A DNA stretch of 64,000 bases from Calothrix sp. PCC 7716 (lineage in GTDB: Bacteria; Cyanobacteriota; Cyanobacteriia; Cyanobacteriales; Nostocaceae), in contig NZ_AP025018.1 of NCBI RefSeq assembly GCF_019977735.1, forward strand, positions 4,526,001-4,590,000. The letters run 5' to 3'. The notes under the pieces were generated by a model, which did no database searches, had not been told where the DNA came from, and worked only from the letters and a program-made list of their open reading frames with translations. Made by a program: the position numbers and the translations under genes. Shown here in pieces: positions 16,434 through 24,907 of this stretch; positions within the stretch are counted from its first letter, which is position 1, and every line of letters starts with the position of its first letter.

Positions 16434-17000
16434 TTAATATGTTTTAATCACACATACGATATTGCCGCGCCTAAGTTAATGTCCAGACTCCTGATATAAT
16501 AAGAATAATTATGGGTAAGCTTTGAATTAAGTGTCCAGATAATATTACACTGCCAGCTAATACCTTAATACCTGTAAGCATTAATACTAGCCCTGAAAAT
16601 TTAATTATAAGTGTGATGTTTGTATATACTAAAAACGGCTTAAAAGTTTACTTTTAATAAGCGTAAAAATGTTTTAGATGCTTCGTTCCTCAGCATGACT
16701 TTAGATGCTTCGTTCCTCAGCATGACTTTAGATGCTTTGTACCTCAGCATGACTTTTAGATGCTTCGTTCCTCAGCATGACTTTAGATGCTTCATTCCTC
16801 AGCATGACTTTTAGATGCTTCGTTCCTCAGCATGACTTTAGATGCTTCGTTCCTCAGCATGACTTTTAGATGTTTTGTACCTCAGCATGACTTTTTAAAT
16901 ATGTGTTAATCAATTAAAGATGTTGGGTTGCGATAGCGAAGCCAACCTACAGTATCTCATCTAAAATATATGTAACAAATTTTCTTCGCTCCACATAAAC
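16434..17000. other. Gene-free interval holding a tandem repeat array
   Basis: No coding frame is credible. The first 240 bases are AT-rich without visible toxin remnants. Then comes the 27-bp repeat array at 16673-16891. A short imperfect inverted repeat (GTTGGGTTGCGATAGCGAAG...) at 16922-16946, of a kind common in cyanobacteria, precedes the next gene. Confidence 0.5.
16673..16891. repeat. Tandem array of eight 27-28 bp repeats
   Basis: Eight head-to-tail copies start at 16673, 16700, 16727, 16754, 16782, 16809, 16837 and 16864. The unit is TTTAGATGCTTCGTTCCTCA followed by GCATGAC. Copies 4, 6 and 8 carry one extra T, giving partial 27/28 alternation. Copies 3 and 8 share the GTACCTCAG variant. 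There are no spacers, so it is not a CRISPR array. The GATGC...GCATGA pieces allow short hairpins. Confidence 0.95.
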
Positions 17001-18263
17001 ATGTCAAACCCTTACTATGTCGGTGGCCCGGTTCCTTTAGAGTATTTTTTTGGACGCGCGTCAGAAATTACAACAGCGTTTGACCAAATTTCAAAACGCG
17101 CGCATTTAGCAATATACGGTAGTCCTGGTATGGGAAAATCGTCTTTGCTCAGATACTTAGCGGCGCCTGAAATTTGGAAGAGACGAGGCAAGGACATTTC
17201 CAAAGTATTTATAGTCTCACTTAGCTGTGCTGGTATTAGTCCGTTTACTCCTTCAGGGTTTTGGCGCGAAATTCTAAATCGTTTATACGATGATGCGAAT
17301 GAAGCTTTACGAACCGACATTGACCAGATATTGGACGATGAGCAAGTAGAAAAAGGAGATTTACGACGTATTCTCAAAAAAATTGGACAGCAAGATAAGT
17401 TTTTATTACTCTTACTCGATGACTACGATGCGGCGTTGCGTACTAATGACCAGTACACCGAAGTGGAAATGCTGACTTTTTTGAGTGAGTTCCGTGACTT
17501 AGCGGTTCATAGCAACGAAGGTAGATACCTTTCTACTGTTGTCACTACTTTTCGGCGCCTCAATGAACTCGGTCCCACTATCACACCCGGTGGTTCTCCC
17601 TGGTACAATCATTATTTATTTCGATTACTGCGACCGTTAACGACGGATGAGGTTAGCAACCAGTTGTTCGTTCAAATTTCTGGTTTATTTAGAGAAGGTG
17701 TTTTAAAGATTATTGATGGACATCCAGCTTTACTGCAAAATGCTGGTTATTTGCTGCATGAAACCCTGGAAGCAGGGCAAACTCCCAACATAGATATTTT
17801 TACACGAGACTTTCAAAGCGCTACCGAACAGTATTTTCGGGATACGTGGAGATTTTCTACAGATGAAGAACAAATTTTATTAATGTTAATCGCACTTTGT
17901 AATTTACAAGGTCGTTTGAATAGAAATACTCGTTACGGTTTGGGTGATGTTGACCTTGTTTTTAGTCAGCGCAGTCGAGAACTTGTTGACTTAGAAGAAC
18001 GAGGTGTAATTCAGCACACACTTTCTGAAGGCAAAACTGTTTATAGTTTTACTTCTTCGATGATGGAGTGGTGGGTTATTCAAGAGATTCAAAATAGCAA
18101 CGAAGAAAAGCTTTTAGCACGTGAGAGAGTTTTTCTCAATTTGATGAGTCGTGAACAAGCACAAAAAACACAGCAAGCTATTCGCTGGTTATGGCAAAAT
18201 AAAGATACTGTTCAATCTGTAGTTATTACTGTTATTAAACAGTTTTTTGGCGCCCCCGCTTAG
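17001..18263 (+). CDS. STAND-like/AAA P-loop NTPase
   Basis: The 420-residue protein has the N-terminal signature NPYYVGGPVPLEYFFGR, Walker A GSPGMGKSS (40-48) and Walker B KFLLLLLDDYD (about 133-143). A helical C-terminal region, possibly a winged-helix, follows (about 280-400). It belongs to the AAA-like ATPases related to STAND signalling NTPases. The next gene encodes a larger NTPase with the same NPYxxG-FFGR start, separated by 41 bases in the same direction, so they probably act together. Partner and target are unknown; sensing or conflict functions are inferred from the family and from nearby defence-type genes. Confidence 0.75.
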   Translation: MSNPYYVGGPVPLEYFFGRASEITTAFDQISKRAHLAIYGSPGMGKSSLLRYLAAPEIWKRRGKDISKVFIVSLSCAGISPFTPSGFWREILNRLYDDANEALRTDIDQILDDEQVEKGDLRRILKKIGQQDKFLLLLLDDYDAALRTNDQYTEVEMLTFLSEFRDLAVHSNEGRYLSTVVTTFRRLNELGPTITPGGSPWYNHYLFRLLRPLTTDEVSNQLFVQISGLFREGVLKIIDGHPALLQNAGYLLHETLEAGQTPNIDIFTRDFQSATEQYFRDTWRFSTDEEQILLMLIALCNLQGRLNRNTRYGLGDVDLVFSQRSRELVDLEERGVIQHTLSEGKTVYSFTSSMMEWWVIQEIQNSNEEKLLARERVFLNLMSREQAQKTQQAIRWLWQNKDTVQSVVITVIKQFFGAPA

Positions 18264-18304
18264 TTAGATTTGCTGCTAAAATCAATGTAAGGGAGGTATT
18301 GCTG

Positions 18305-21130
18305 ATGGTGTTCTCGGCTACTCAGTATTCAGAAAATCCTTACATAATTGGGCGCCCAATTTATGAGCCAGAATTCTTTTTTGGGCGTGAAGAACTGTTT
18401 AATTTTATTAAGGATAATTTAAATCAGAAAGTACAGGTTATTTTGCTGCATGGTCAGCGGCGAATTGGTAAAACTTCTGTTTTATCTCAAATTCCTAATT
18501 TTGTTTGTTTAGATAACTTTGTGTTTGTACTTTTATCGTTAGAAGGTAAAAGTCAAAAATTGTTACATGAAGTTTTATATGAATTAAGTGAAGATATTTT
18601 TGACTATTTTGATTTTACGAAAGAGCAAGTAAAATTACCCACTAAAGAAGTACTACAAGAAGATAAATTAATATTTTTTGATGATTTTTTACCTCAAGTA
18701 TATCAGGCGCTTGGTAATAAAAATTTAGTACTTTTACTTGATGAGTTTGATGTTTTAGGTGACTCACACTCAGATTCGGCGGTAACTCATTTTTTCCCTT
18801 TTTTATTATCGGTTATTCACAGGCAACCGCAGCTTTATATTATACCTGTAGTAGGGCGCCGCCTGGATGATATGCCAAACCTGCTCTCGTTGTTTCGACA
18901 GGCGCCTACTCAAGAAATTGGTTTACTCGATAAAATTAGTGCAGAACGTTTAATTACTAAACCTGCGAGTAGTAGTTTAATTTATGAACCAGATGCGATT
19001 AATGCCATTTTAGAATTATCAGCAGGACATCCTTATTTTACTCAGGTACTATGTTTTGCGCTGTTTAGCCATGCTAGAGAAAAACAACAACCTTATATCA
19101 CACGCGCAGATGTAGATAACATTATTAATCAAGCAATCGAAATTGGCGAAGCTGGATTAACATGGTTTAGAGACGGTCTACCAATAGCAGAGCGGGTTAT
19201 TTTCTCTACGGTTGCAGAAATGCAGCAAGAAAAGTGTAAATCAGCTGTACTTCAAGGTACACCATTAGCGTTACTACAAAAACATGGAGTTATCGCTTCA
19301 GAAGCATTACACAAAGCAGAAACTCGCTTACTCGAATGGAATTTCTTAGCAATTTTTGATGATGCTAGAATGCTGCAAGCAAGTAGCTATGTAGTAACCG
19401 TCGAGTTAGTTCGTCGTTGGCTAATTAAACGTTGTCCGTTACGTCGAGAAATATGGGAACTTGAAAAACTTGATGAGTCACTTGTTCATTCCATATACGA
19501 ACAAGCCATTAAAGAGCGGCAAATAGGAGAATTTTTAACCGCACTTGAATTATTCCAGCAGGTTTTAACGATAAACCCTAATCACTTTCATGCACTGTTT
19601 GAACTAGCAGAGTTGTATTTTGATATTGGAGATTATTATCAAGCTGTAGAACTTTATACTAGGGCGCATAAAATTGACCCTGTGCGTAATCAAGAAGCTT
19701 TAGAGCGTGCAAAACAAAGTTATGCAAATCAAGGTAAACAATATAATACATTCCGTGGCGCCAGTAGTAATGTTCGCGAATCTAGCACTGGTTACAATAT
19801 TCCTCGACTTGACCTTGAAAAATTTTATCAAGCTTTCAATCCAAATAGACCCCTGTTGCTAGAAAATGCTTTAAACCAGAAATATTATGTTGATTTTGCG
19901 TCGGTGCGGGGTGGTAAAATAGCAGAGTCTTTAGCACGCACAATTACGCGCATATCTCCAGAGGCGCCTACATGTCAGTTACTAACAGGTCATATTGGTT
20001 GTGGTAAGTCAACTGAACTGCTGCGTCTCAAAGCTGAGTTAGAGCAGCAAAGCTTTCATGTCGTTTATTTTGAATCTAGCTATATATTAGATATGGTCGA
20101 TGTCGATTTAATTGACATCCTACTTGCCATTGTCGAACAAGTTGCCGAAAGTCTCAAACCTATCAACATTTGTTTCGAGTCGAACTACTTTACTAAGTTA
20201 TTTGGAGAAATTAATAATTTTTTGCAAACACCTCTCGACTTGGAACTCGAAGGATTCTCTGCTGGTGCAGCTAAAATTACCGCAAAAACTAAGGAAAACC
20301 CTAATCGTAGACGACAACTGCGTGATTATCTAGAACCTCACACAGATAATATCCTGCAATTGCTGAATCAAGAACTTTCAAATATAAACACCCAGTTGAA
20401 AGCAAAAGGTAAAAAAGGACTTGTCGTTATTATCGATAATCTTGACCGATTAGATATTCATACTTTACCTTCTGGACGTTCGCTACCAGAACATATATTT
20501 CTCGACCATAGCGAGGAATTACGCCGATTTAATTGTCATATTGTATACACTGTACCGATGTCTTTGGTTTTATCGAATGACAATGCTTTGCTACAAAACC
20601 GTTTGGGAGGAGGAGTGGCGCCGCGTGTATTGTCTATGATACCAGTACGACATAGAAATGGAGAAATTAATAGTGTGGGATTAGCGCTGATGCGACAAGT
20701 GGTACTCGCACGTGCTTTTCCAGATGTCAGTCCAGATATGAGTCCGGTTGAAAGATTAAAGTTAATCAAGCAAATATTTGACTCACACTCAACCCTTGAC
20801 AGGTTATGTTTAATAAGTGGAGGTCACGTTCGAGATTTACTGGGACTTGTATTTGAATGCTTACGCGAACAAGACCCACCCTTTGAGCGAGACACAGTAG
20901 AAGCAGTTATTCGACGCTACCGAGACTTTCGAGCAAATCCAATTGATTCTCAAGAATGGGATCTAATATTTGAAGTTTTAGAAAAGCAACATATTAAAGA
21001 TGATGTTAAATACCACACGCTATTAAATAGTCTGTTTATTTTTGAGTACCGCGATACAGACGGTTCTTGGTTTACAATTCATCCTATCTTGGCAGAAACA
21101 AAGCAATTTCAATCGTGGTTAGCTTCATAA
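18305..21130 (+). CDS. Large two-NTPase protein with central TPR segment
   Basis: The 941-residue protein combines two P-loop domains. The first has ENPYIIGRPIYEPEFFFGRE, Walker A GQRRIGKTS (50-58) and Walker B LVLLLDEFD. A TPR stretch follows (about 410-475; ALELFQQVLTINPNHFHALF). The second NTPase has Walker A TGHIGCGKST near 562-571 and Walker B LVVIIDNLDRLD near 705. The start is ATG 18305, eight bases after a strong GGGAGG site; TTG 18299 is too close to it. The first domain shares its N-terminal signature with the upstream gene. Such multi-NTPase plus TPR proteins resemble signalling or immune ATPases; no effector domain is visible. Confidence 0.75.
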   Translation: MVFSATQYSENPYIIGRPIYEPEFFFGREELFNFIKDNLNQKVQVILLHGQRRIGKTSVLSQIPNFVCLDNFVFVLLSLEGKSQKLLHEVLYELSEDIFDYFDFTKEQVKLPTKEVLQEDKLIFFDDFLPQVYQALGNKNLVLLLDEFDVLGDSHSDSAVTHFFPFLLSVIHRQPQLYIIPVVGRRLDDMPNLLSLFRQAPTQEIGLLDKISAERLITKPASSSLIYEPDAINAILELSAGHPYFTQVLCFALFSHAREKQQPYITRADVDNIINQAIEIGEAGLTWFRDGLPIAERVIFSTVAEMQQEKCKSAVLQGTPLALLQKHGVIASEALHKAETRLLEWNFLAIFDDARMLQASSYVVTVELVRRWLIKRCPLRREIWELEKLDESLVHSIYEQAIKERQIGEFLTALELFQQVLTINPNHFHALFELAELYFDIGDYYQAVELYTRAHKIDPVRNQEALERAKQSYANQGKQYNTFRGASSNVRESSTGYNIPRLDLEKFYQAFNPNRPLLLENALNQKYYVDFASVRGGKIAESLARTITRISPEAPTCQLLTGHIGCGKSTELLRLKAELEQQSFHVVYFESSYILDMVDVDLIDILLAIVEQVAESLKPINICFESNYFTKLFGEINNFLQTPLDLELEGFSAGAAKITAKTKENPNRRRQLRDYLEPHTDNILQLLNQELSNINTQLKAKGKKGLVVIIDNLDRLDIHTLPSGRSLPEHIFLDHSEELRRFNCHIVYTVPMSLVLSNDNALLQNRLGGGVAPRVLSMIPVRHRNGEINSVGLALMRQVVLARAFPDVSPDMSPVERLKLIKQIFDSHSTLDRLCLISGGHVRDLLGLVFECLREQDPPFERDTVEAVIRRYRDFRANPIDSQEWDLIFEVLEKQHIKDDVKYHTLLNSLFIFEYRDTDGSWFTIHPILAETKQFQSWLAS

Positions 21131-21394
21131 ATATAACTAACTTTTAATCTTTCCTAGGGCTGATTATACCCTTCTATAGACTTATTTAAACTCGTATTGA
21201 CTTCACTTCTAGAGTTAGAGGTATATATCAGTAGGAGTTGTTAATTTAGGAGTGTAATCATTAATTAGTTCGTGTATATAACGCGAGCTAATTAAATGTG
21301 TTTAAATTTTAACGAATAAAAAATTTATTCTCAGCAATCATTAACTTTTAGTTGACATTTGGAATTTAATTTAGACATTCAGGAGAAGAACGCA

Positions 21395-22165
21395 ATGAGT
21401 CTTAAATCTAATAAATCACGTAATTCTGCTAAATTATTCGGCGCCATATGCAGTGGAATGCTTATCGGTTTACCTACAATTGCAGTAGCACAGCAGGCGC
21501 CTGTAAGGAGTACAGGTTCAAAAATTAATCCTTGTCCAAGTATTTTTTACGAAGAACCCCACAATAACCGAGTCATGGTTCCCCAAGGATGTACACCCAA
21601 TGCTTATACAACGCGAATGAATGCTACTGGTATGGGCATGTCTAACTCCTCAGTGGCGCCAACTCCCGACCAAACACGCTTAGGTGTTGGTGGTGAAGCA
21701 CCACAACCTTTAAATTATCCAAACCGTGGCATCCCCAACAGCCAAATAGATACTAATACTGGCAGACGTATAAATGGGCCTGCTGGTGGTTATACCAACT
21801 CAAGACAGTCTCAACAAAACCAAAGCAATTTGGGTGGTAGATATCAAAATGCTGTTGCAGCAGTATCTCCTAGTGATGGTCGCGTTACTGTTCGTTTAGT
21901 TAACAATACTAATGCACCAATTACCTTCCAAGCAGTTGGTGATACACAAGTACGTACTTTAGCTGGTCGTTCTGAGATAGCATTGCAAGGTTTACGAGTT
22001 CCTACAACAGTTACCTTCTATCGTCAAGACCGTGGTTTATTGATGGTAACACCTAGAAGTTCTGAGTCTGGTGTATTGGAAGTCACTATGCAAGAAACTA
22101 CTGATTTCGCAATGGACAGAACTGCGTTAAGAATTGAAAATAATGGAAACGTTTTCTTAAATTAG
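21395..22165 (+). CDS. Hypothetical secreted protein
   Basis: From ATG 21395 (AGGAGAAG ribosome site upstream) the 256-residue protein has a Sec signal peptide (LFGAICSGMLIGLPTIAVAQ, cleavage after AVA). A Pro/Asn/Gln/Gly-rich middle follows, then a beta-rich C-terminal domain (VTVRLVNNTNAPITFQAVGD onward) that looks like an immunoglobulin-like sandwich. I do not recognise a family. It is probably an envelope or extracellular protein. A heptamer-repeat hairpin region follows its stop codon. Confidence 0.65.
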   Translation: MSLKSNKSRNSAKLFGAICSGMLIGLPTIAVAQQAPVRSTGSKINPCPSIFYEEPHNNRVMVPQGCTPNAYTTRMNATGMGMSNSSVAPTPDQTRLGVGGEAPQPLNYPNRGIPNSQIDTNTGRRINGPAGGYTNSRQSQQNQSNLGGRYQNAVAAVSPSDGRVTVRLVNNTNAPITFQAVGDTQVRTLAGRSEIALQGLRVPTTVTFYRQDRGLLMVTPRSSESGVLEVTMQETTDFAMDRTALRIENNGNVFLN

Positions 22166-22176
22166 TAGAAAGTAGA

Positions 22177-22255
22177 AAGTGCTGAGTGCTGAGTAAAGTT
22201 AGGAGTTAGGAGTTATTACTCAAAACTCAGCACTCAGCACTCAAAACTCAGCACT
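22177..22255. repeat. (GTGCTGA)n heptamer repeats forming a hairpin
   Basis: GTGCTGAGTGCTGAGT is followed by TTAGGAGTTAGGAGTT and then several CTCAGCACTCAGCACT copies in reverse. The two arms can fold on each other. It lies between convergent genes. The same family occurs at 24838, 37372 and 39423. Confidence 0.85.
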
Positions 22256-22260
22256 AATTA

Positions 22261-23319
22261 CTATTTTTTGAGAATTCGCGTAAGCCTATCAACTAAATAA
22301 ATCTCTTTTTTACTGTCTTCGAGGGTGCGTGATATCACTATTGCTCGTTCGTAGAAGTTGCGTGCGGTTTGATATTTACCTTGTTGTTCATAGAACTGAG
22401 CATATGATTCAAATGTTCTAAGTTGCTCTCCTAGGTCTTGCCCAACTTTTGCCAGTTCTAAACGCTGTGCCAACAATTCAAACGCGCGTTCGTTACGTCC
22501 AACTGAGGTGTGCGCTGCAACTAGTCCATCGATAGCACGATATTCGTTTACACGGTCTCTTGTCATTTTTGCTAGTCGTAAAGCATAGCCAAATGTGCTA
22601 ATGGTGTTTTGGTAATCTCCAATCGCTTGATATGCTTCACCCAAGTTATTATATGTATTTGCAAGAGCTATTGGGTCACGGGTTTGGCGCCTGTACGTTA
22701 AAGCATTTTCATAAAGTTTAATCGCTTTGTTATAATCACCTAGTCGTGCGGTTGCTAAACCAAGATTACTCAACGATAAACCCTGTCCTTCAATTTCCTT
22801 AATGCTGTTTGCTATATTCACAGCTTCTGCAAATGCTTCAAAAGCAGGCGCCGTGTCTCCTTGTTGTAATAGTAAACTACCTACGTTATTTAAACCAAAA
22901 ACTTGACCCCGAAGGTCTTTAGTATCTCGTGCAACTGCAAGACGACGTCGTGCTGCGTCTTCTGCTTCTTTAAAGCGTCCTAGCTGAATATACGCTTGAC
23001 TAAGTAAGTCAAAAGCTAAACCCTCTGCTTTTAAATCATTTTTGAAGTGATAAAGCTCTAACGCTTTTAGTAATGAGTCAACTGCCTTAGAAGGCGCCTG
23101 TTGTTGGAGTTGCTGTTCAGCGATACGCAGCAAAGTATCCGCATCATCACGCATCTCAGGCATTACCCTTAACTGTCTTGGGTAATGAAGTTGTTGGGTA
23201 ATGTCGGCGGCGTTTGCTATTGCTGGTAAAAACAGAGAAGTCAAAAGAAGAGTGTAAATATAGGGCTGAATTTTAATTCTTCGCCTGCTTGAAAATAAAG
23301 ATACTAGTGTTTGACTCAT
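22261..23319 (-). CDS. Exported tetratricopeptide-repeat protein
   Basis: The 352-residue protein has a signal peptide (YIYTLLLTSLFLPAIANAAD) and then six to eight TPR units. Examples are LLSQAYIQLGRFKEAEDAAR and NLGEAYQAIGDYQNTISTFG. TPRs form superhelical protein-binding surfaces, so it is likely a periplasmic or envelope scaffold. It is monocistronic, reads leftwards and has GGGAAG upstream of the ATG. No partner is indicated by context. Confidence 0.8.
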   Translation of the reverse strand: MSQTLVSLFSSRRRIKIQPYIYTLLLTSLFLPAIANAADITQQLHYPRQLRVMPEMRDDADTLLRIAEQQLQQQAPSKAVDSLLKALELYHFKNDLKAEGLAFDLLSQAYIQLGRFKEAEDAARRRLAVARDTKDLRGQVFGLNNVGSLLLQQGDTAPAFEAFAEAVNIANSIKEIEGQGLSLSNLGLATARLGDYNKAIKLYENALTYRRQTRDPIALANTYNNLGEAYQAIGDYQNTISTFGYALRLAKMTRDRVNEYRAIDGLVAAHTSVGRNERAFELLAQRLELAKVGQDLGEQLRTFESYAQFYEQQGKYQTARNFYERAIVISRTLEDSKKEIYLVDRLTRILKK

Positions 23320-23401
23320 AAAAAACTTCCCGTAGTCGGGTTTAAGTAAAAGAATTTAGAAACTAATTATTTTTACAAAAAGAACACACATAACAGTAAT
23401 A

Positions 23402-24034
23402 CTACTGAGAAGCTGCCGGAAGAATATTATCGCCTAAATATATAGCTCGTATGTCAGTAGGCAATTTGTCTTCTAACATACGATAACCTTCCTGGAGAAA
23501 ATTTGCTACTTCATGAGGCGCAATACCCTCACCCTCAGCTTGAAGGTAAGCAGCAATGCGGGTTTCGCTCCAATGAAATGTTTGTGCCATCAAAACCATT
23601 AAGCGCAGCACTGGGGGTAATTGTTCCAAAGCTTGTTCGACATAGCACCATAATGGTGGTGATGTCGCTTTGAGTGAATAGTGAATTGCTTCTGTGGGTG
23701 GTAATTCAATTTCGTTGATACAATAAGCTGTCATGTTAATCAGCCAATTTTGCAGCGTTAAGTTCTCGTTAATCTGCTGATTCAAATCAAGACCACCAAG
23801 TTCATGGTACACATGTTTCCATGTGAGGGCAAATAAATAATCTGCTTGAACTGGTGAGCGAGCAGAATGGCGAATCAAGGTGTAAACTATAGGACTATAG
23901 CGGCAAAACATCGCCGTAAAAAACTTACCAGCCTCCGGATGCTGCTGGAATAAAGTTAACAGTTCATGGTCGCTATGGTGAAACAGTGATTTCACAAGCG
24001 GGTGGTTAGCTTCGGGGAAGTGTGGTATTTGCAC
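23402..24034 (-). CDS. Sigma-70-like protein
   Basis: The 210-residue protein resembles a small sigma factor. Region-2-like sequence lies near 25-75 (ELLTLFQQHPEAGKFFTAMF, then a YLFALTWKHVYHEL helix). A region-4-like helix-turn-helix lies near 140-200 (LPPVLRLMVLMAQTFHWSET ... YRMLEDKL). It probably starts at GTG 24034. Divergence in the -10-binding part makes promoter recognition uncertain. It may be a specialised regulator acting on unknown genes. Its direction is opposite to the next gene to the right. Confidence 0.55.
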   Translation of the reverse strand: MQIPHFPEANHPLVKSLFHHSDHELLTLFQQHPEAGKFFTAMFCRYSPIVYTLIRHSARSPVQADYLFALTWKHVYHELGGLDLNQQINENLTLQNWLINMTAYCINEIELPPTEAIHYSLKATSPPLWCYVEQALEQLPPVLRLMVLMAQTFHWSETRIAAYLQAEGEGIAPHEVANFLQEGYRMLEDKLPTDIRAIYLGDNILPAASQ

Positions 24035-24250
24035 GGGTCGTAACGAAGAATAATTGAAATTTGTTACTAATAACTAAAATAAGCAAGATAAAGTTTAGTT
24101 ATTTTTTGCCTATTTTGGGGAAGGTATGATTAAAGCGCAACCGTTTAGACTTGTTTGTAATTGATACACTGGAAACACAGACTTATAATTTAAGTCCTAA
24201 TCTCCATACAATTTTTCATTGGCTCCTTTATATAAAACACTCCGGTTTTC

Positions 24251-24838
24251 ATGTTTATAGCAGTTAGTTTAGCTCCCTTTCTTCACCTTACCCTGGCGTC
24301 GTTCTTGCCTGCGCTGGATGGTTTAATGTCCACCCAAGGCATTATGGTAATGCTGCTGGCAGCTTATGCTGGCGCCATGTGGATGTTTTTGACTAGTGCG
24401 CCAAAAGTATACACGGTAATGGTGTCAGATTTAGAAATCGCTCGACAATTATACGAAGGTTTGCTCGATTTACCAGCAGCCGAAGTACCTCTGCACTATT
24501 ACTATAATTACGAACAAACCATTGGCGCCGCTGGAATTGACCCTTTATACATGTCTACAACTCCTAGCTATTCAGGAAGTCGTAGTATGAGTAATGCAAG
24601 TGAGGGGCTTTGGTATCAACTCAAGAAAAATACCCAACTACACGTCATTACAGGCGCCAGTCTAGGTGCCAAAAATCAACAGCGTCACGTTTGTTTCGAC
24701 AACGATGCACTAGAGTTGATTTTAATGCGTGTAGAAGTACGCGGCTTGAAATTTAAAATTCGCAGTCGCAAGCCCATGAACTTTTTGGTTAAAGATTATG
24801 ATGGGCGCGTTATTGAAATGGCAGAAGTTGCAAATTAG
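24251..24838 (+). CDS. VOC (glyoxalase/bleomycin-resistance-like) fold protein with hydrophobic N-terminus
   Basis: Residues 1-50 are hydrophobic with one or two possible membrane helices (GIMVMLLAAYAGAMWMFLTS). The rest looks like a cyanobacterial VOC-superfamily domain: VYTVMVSDLEIARQLYEGLL at the start and KPMNFLVKDYDGRVIEMAEV at the end. The classic metal ligands are not obvious, so catalysis is doubtful. The gene is followed directly by heptamer repeats. Confidence 0.6.
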   Translation: MFIAVSLAPFLHLTLASFLPALDGLMSTQGIMVMLLAAYAGAMWMFLTSAPKVYTVMVSDLEIARQLYEGLLDLPAAEVPLHYYYNYEQTIGAAGIDPLYMSTTPSYSGSRSMSNASEGLWYQLKKNTQLHVITGASLGAKNQQRHVCFDNDALELILMRVEVRGLKFKIRSRKPMNFLVKDYDGRVIEMAEVAN

Positions 24839-24904
24839 TAGAAAGTGCTGAGTGCTGAGTGCTGAGTAGAAAGCACTCATAACTCATAACTCCCAATTCC
24901 TCAC
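24838..24904. repeat. (GTGCTGA)n heptamer repeats
   Basis: AGTGCTGAGTGCTGAGTGCT and then AGCACTCATAACTCATAACT lie between the VOC gene and the convergent kinase gene. This is the same family as at 22177. Confidence 0.8.
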
Positions 24905-24907
24905 TAA

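Noticed and set aside
16673-16891. CRISPR array
   Set aside because: The copies are head to tail without unique spacers, and there are no cas genes in the window.
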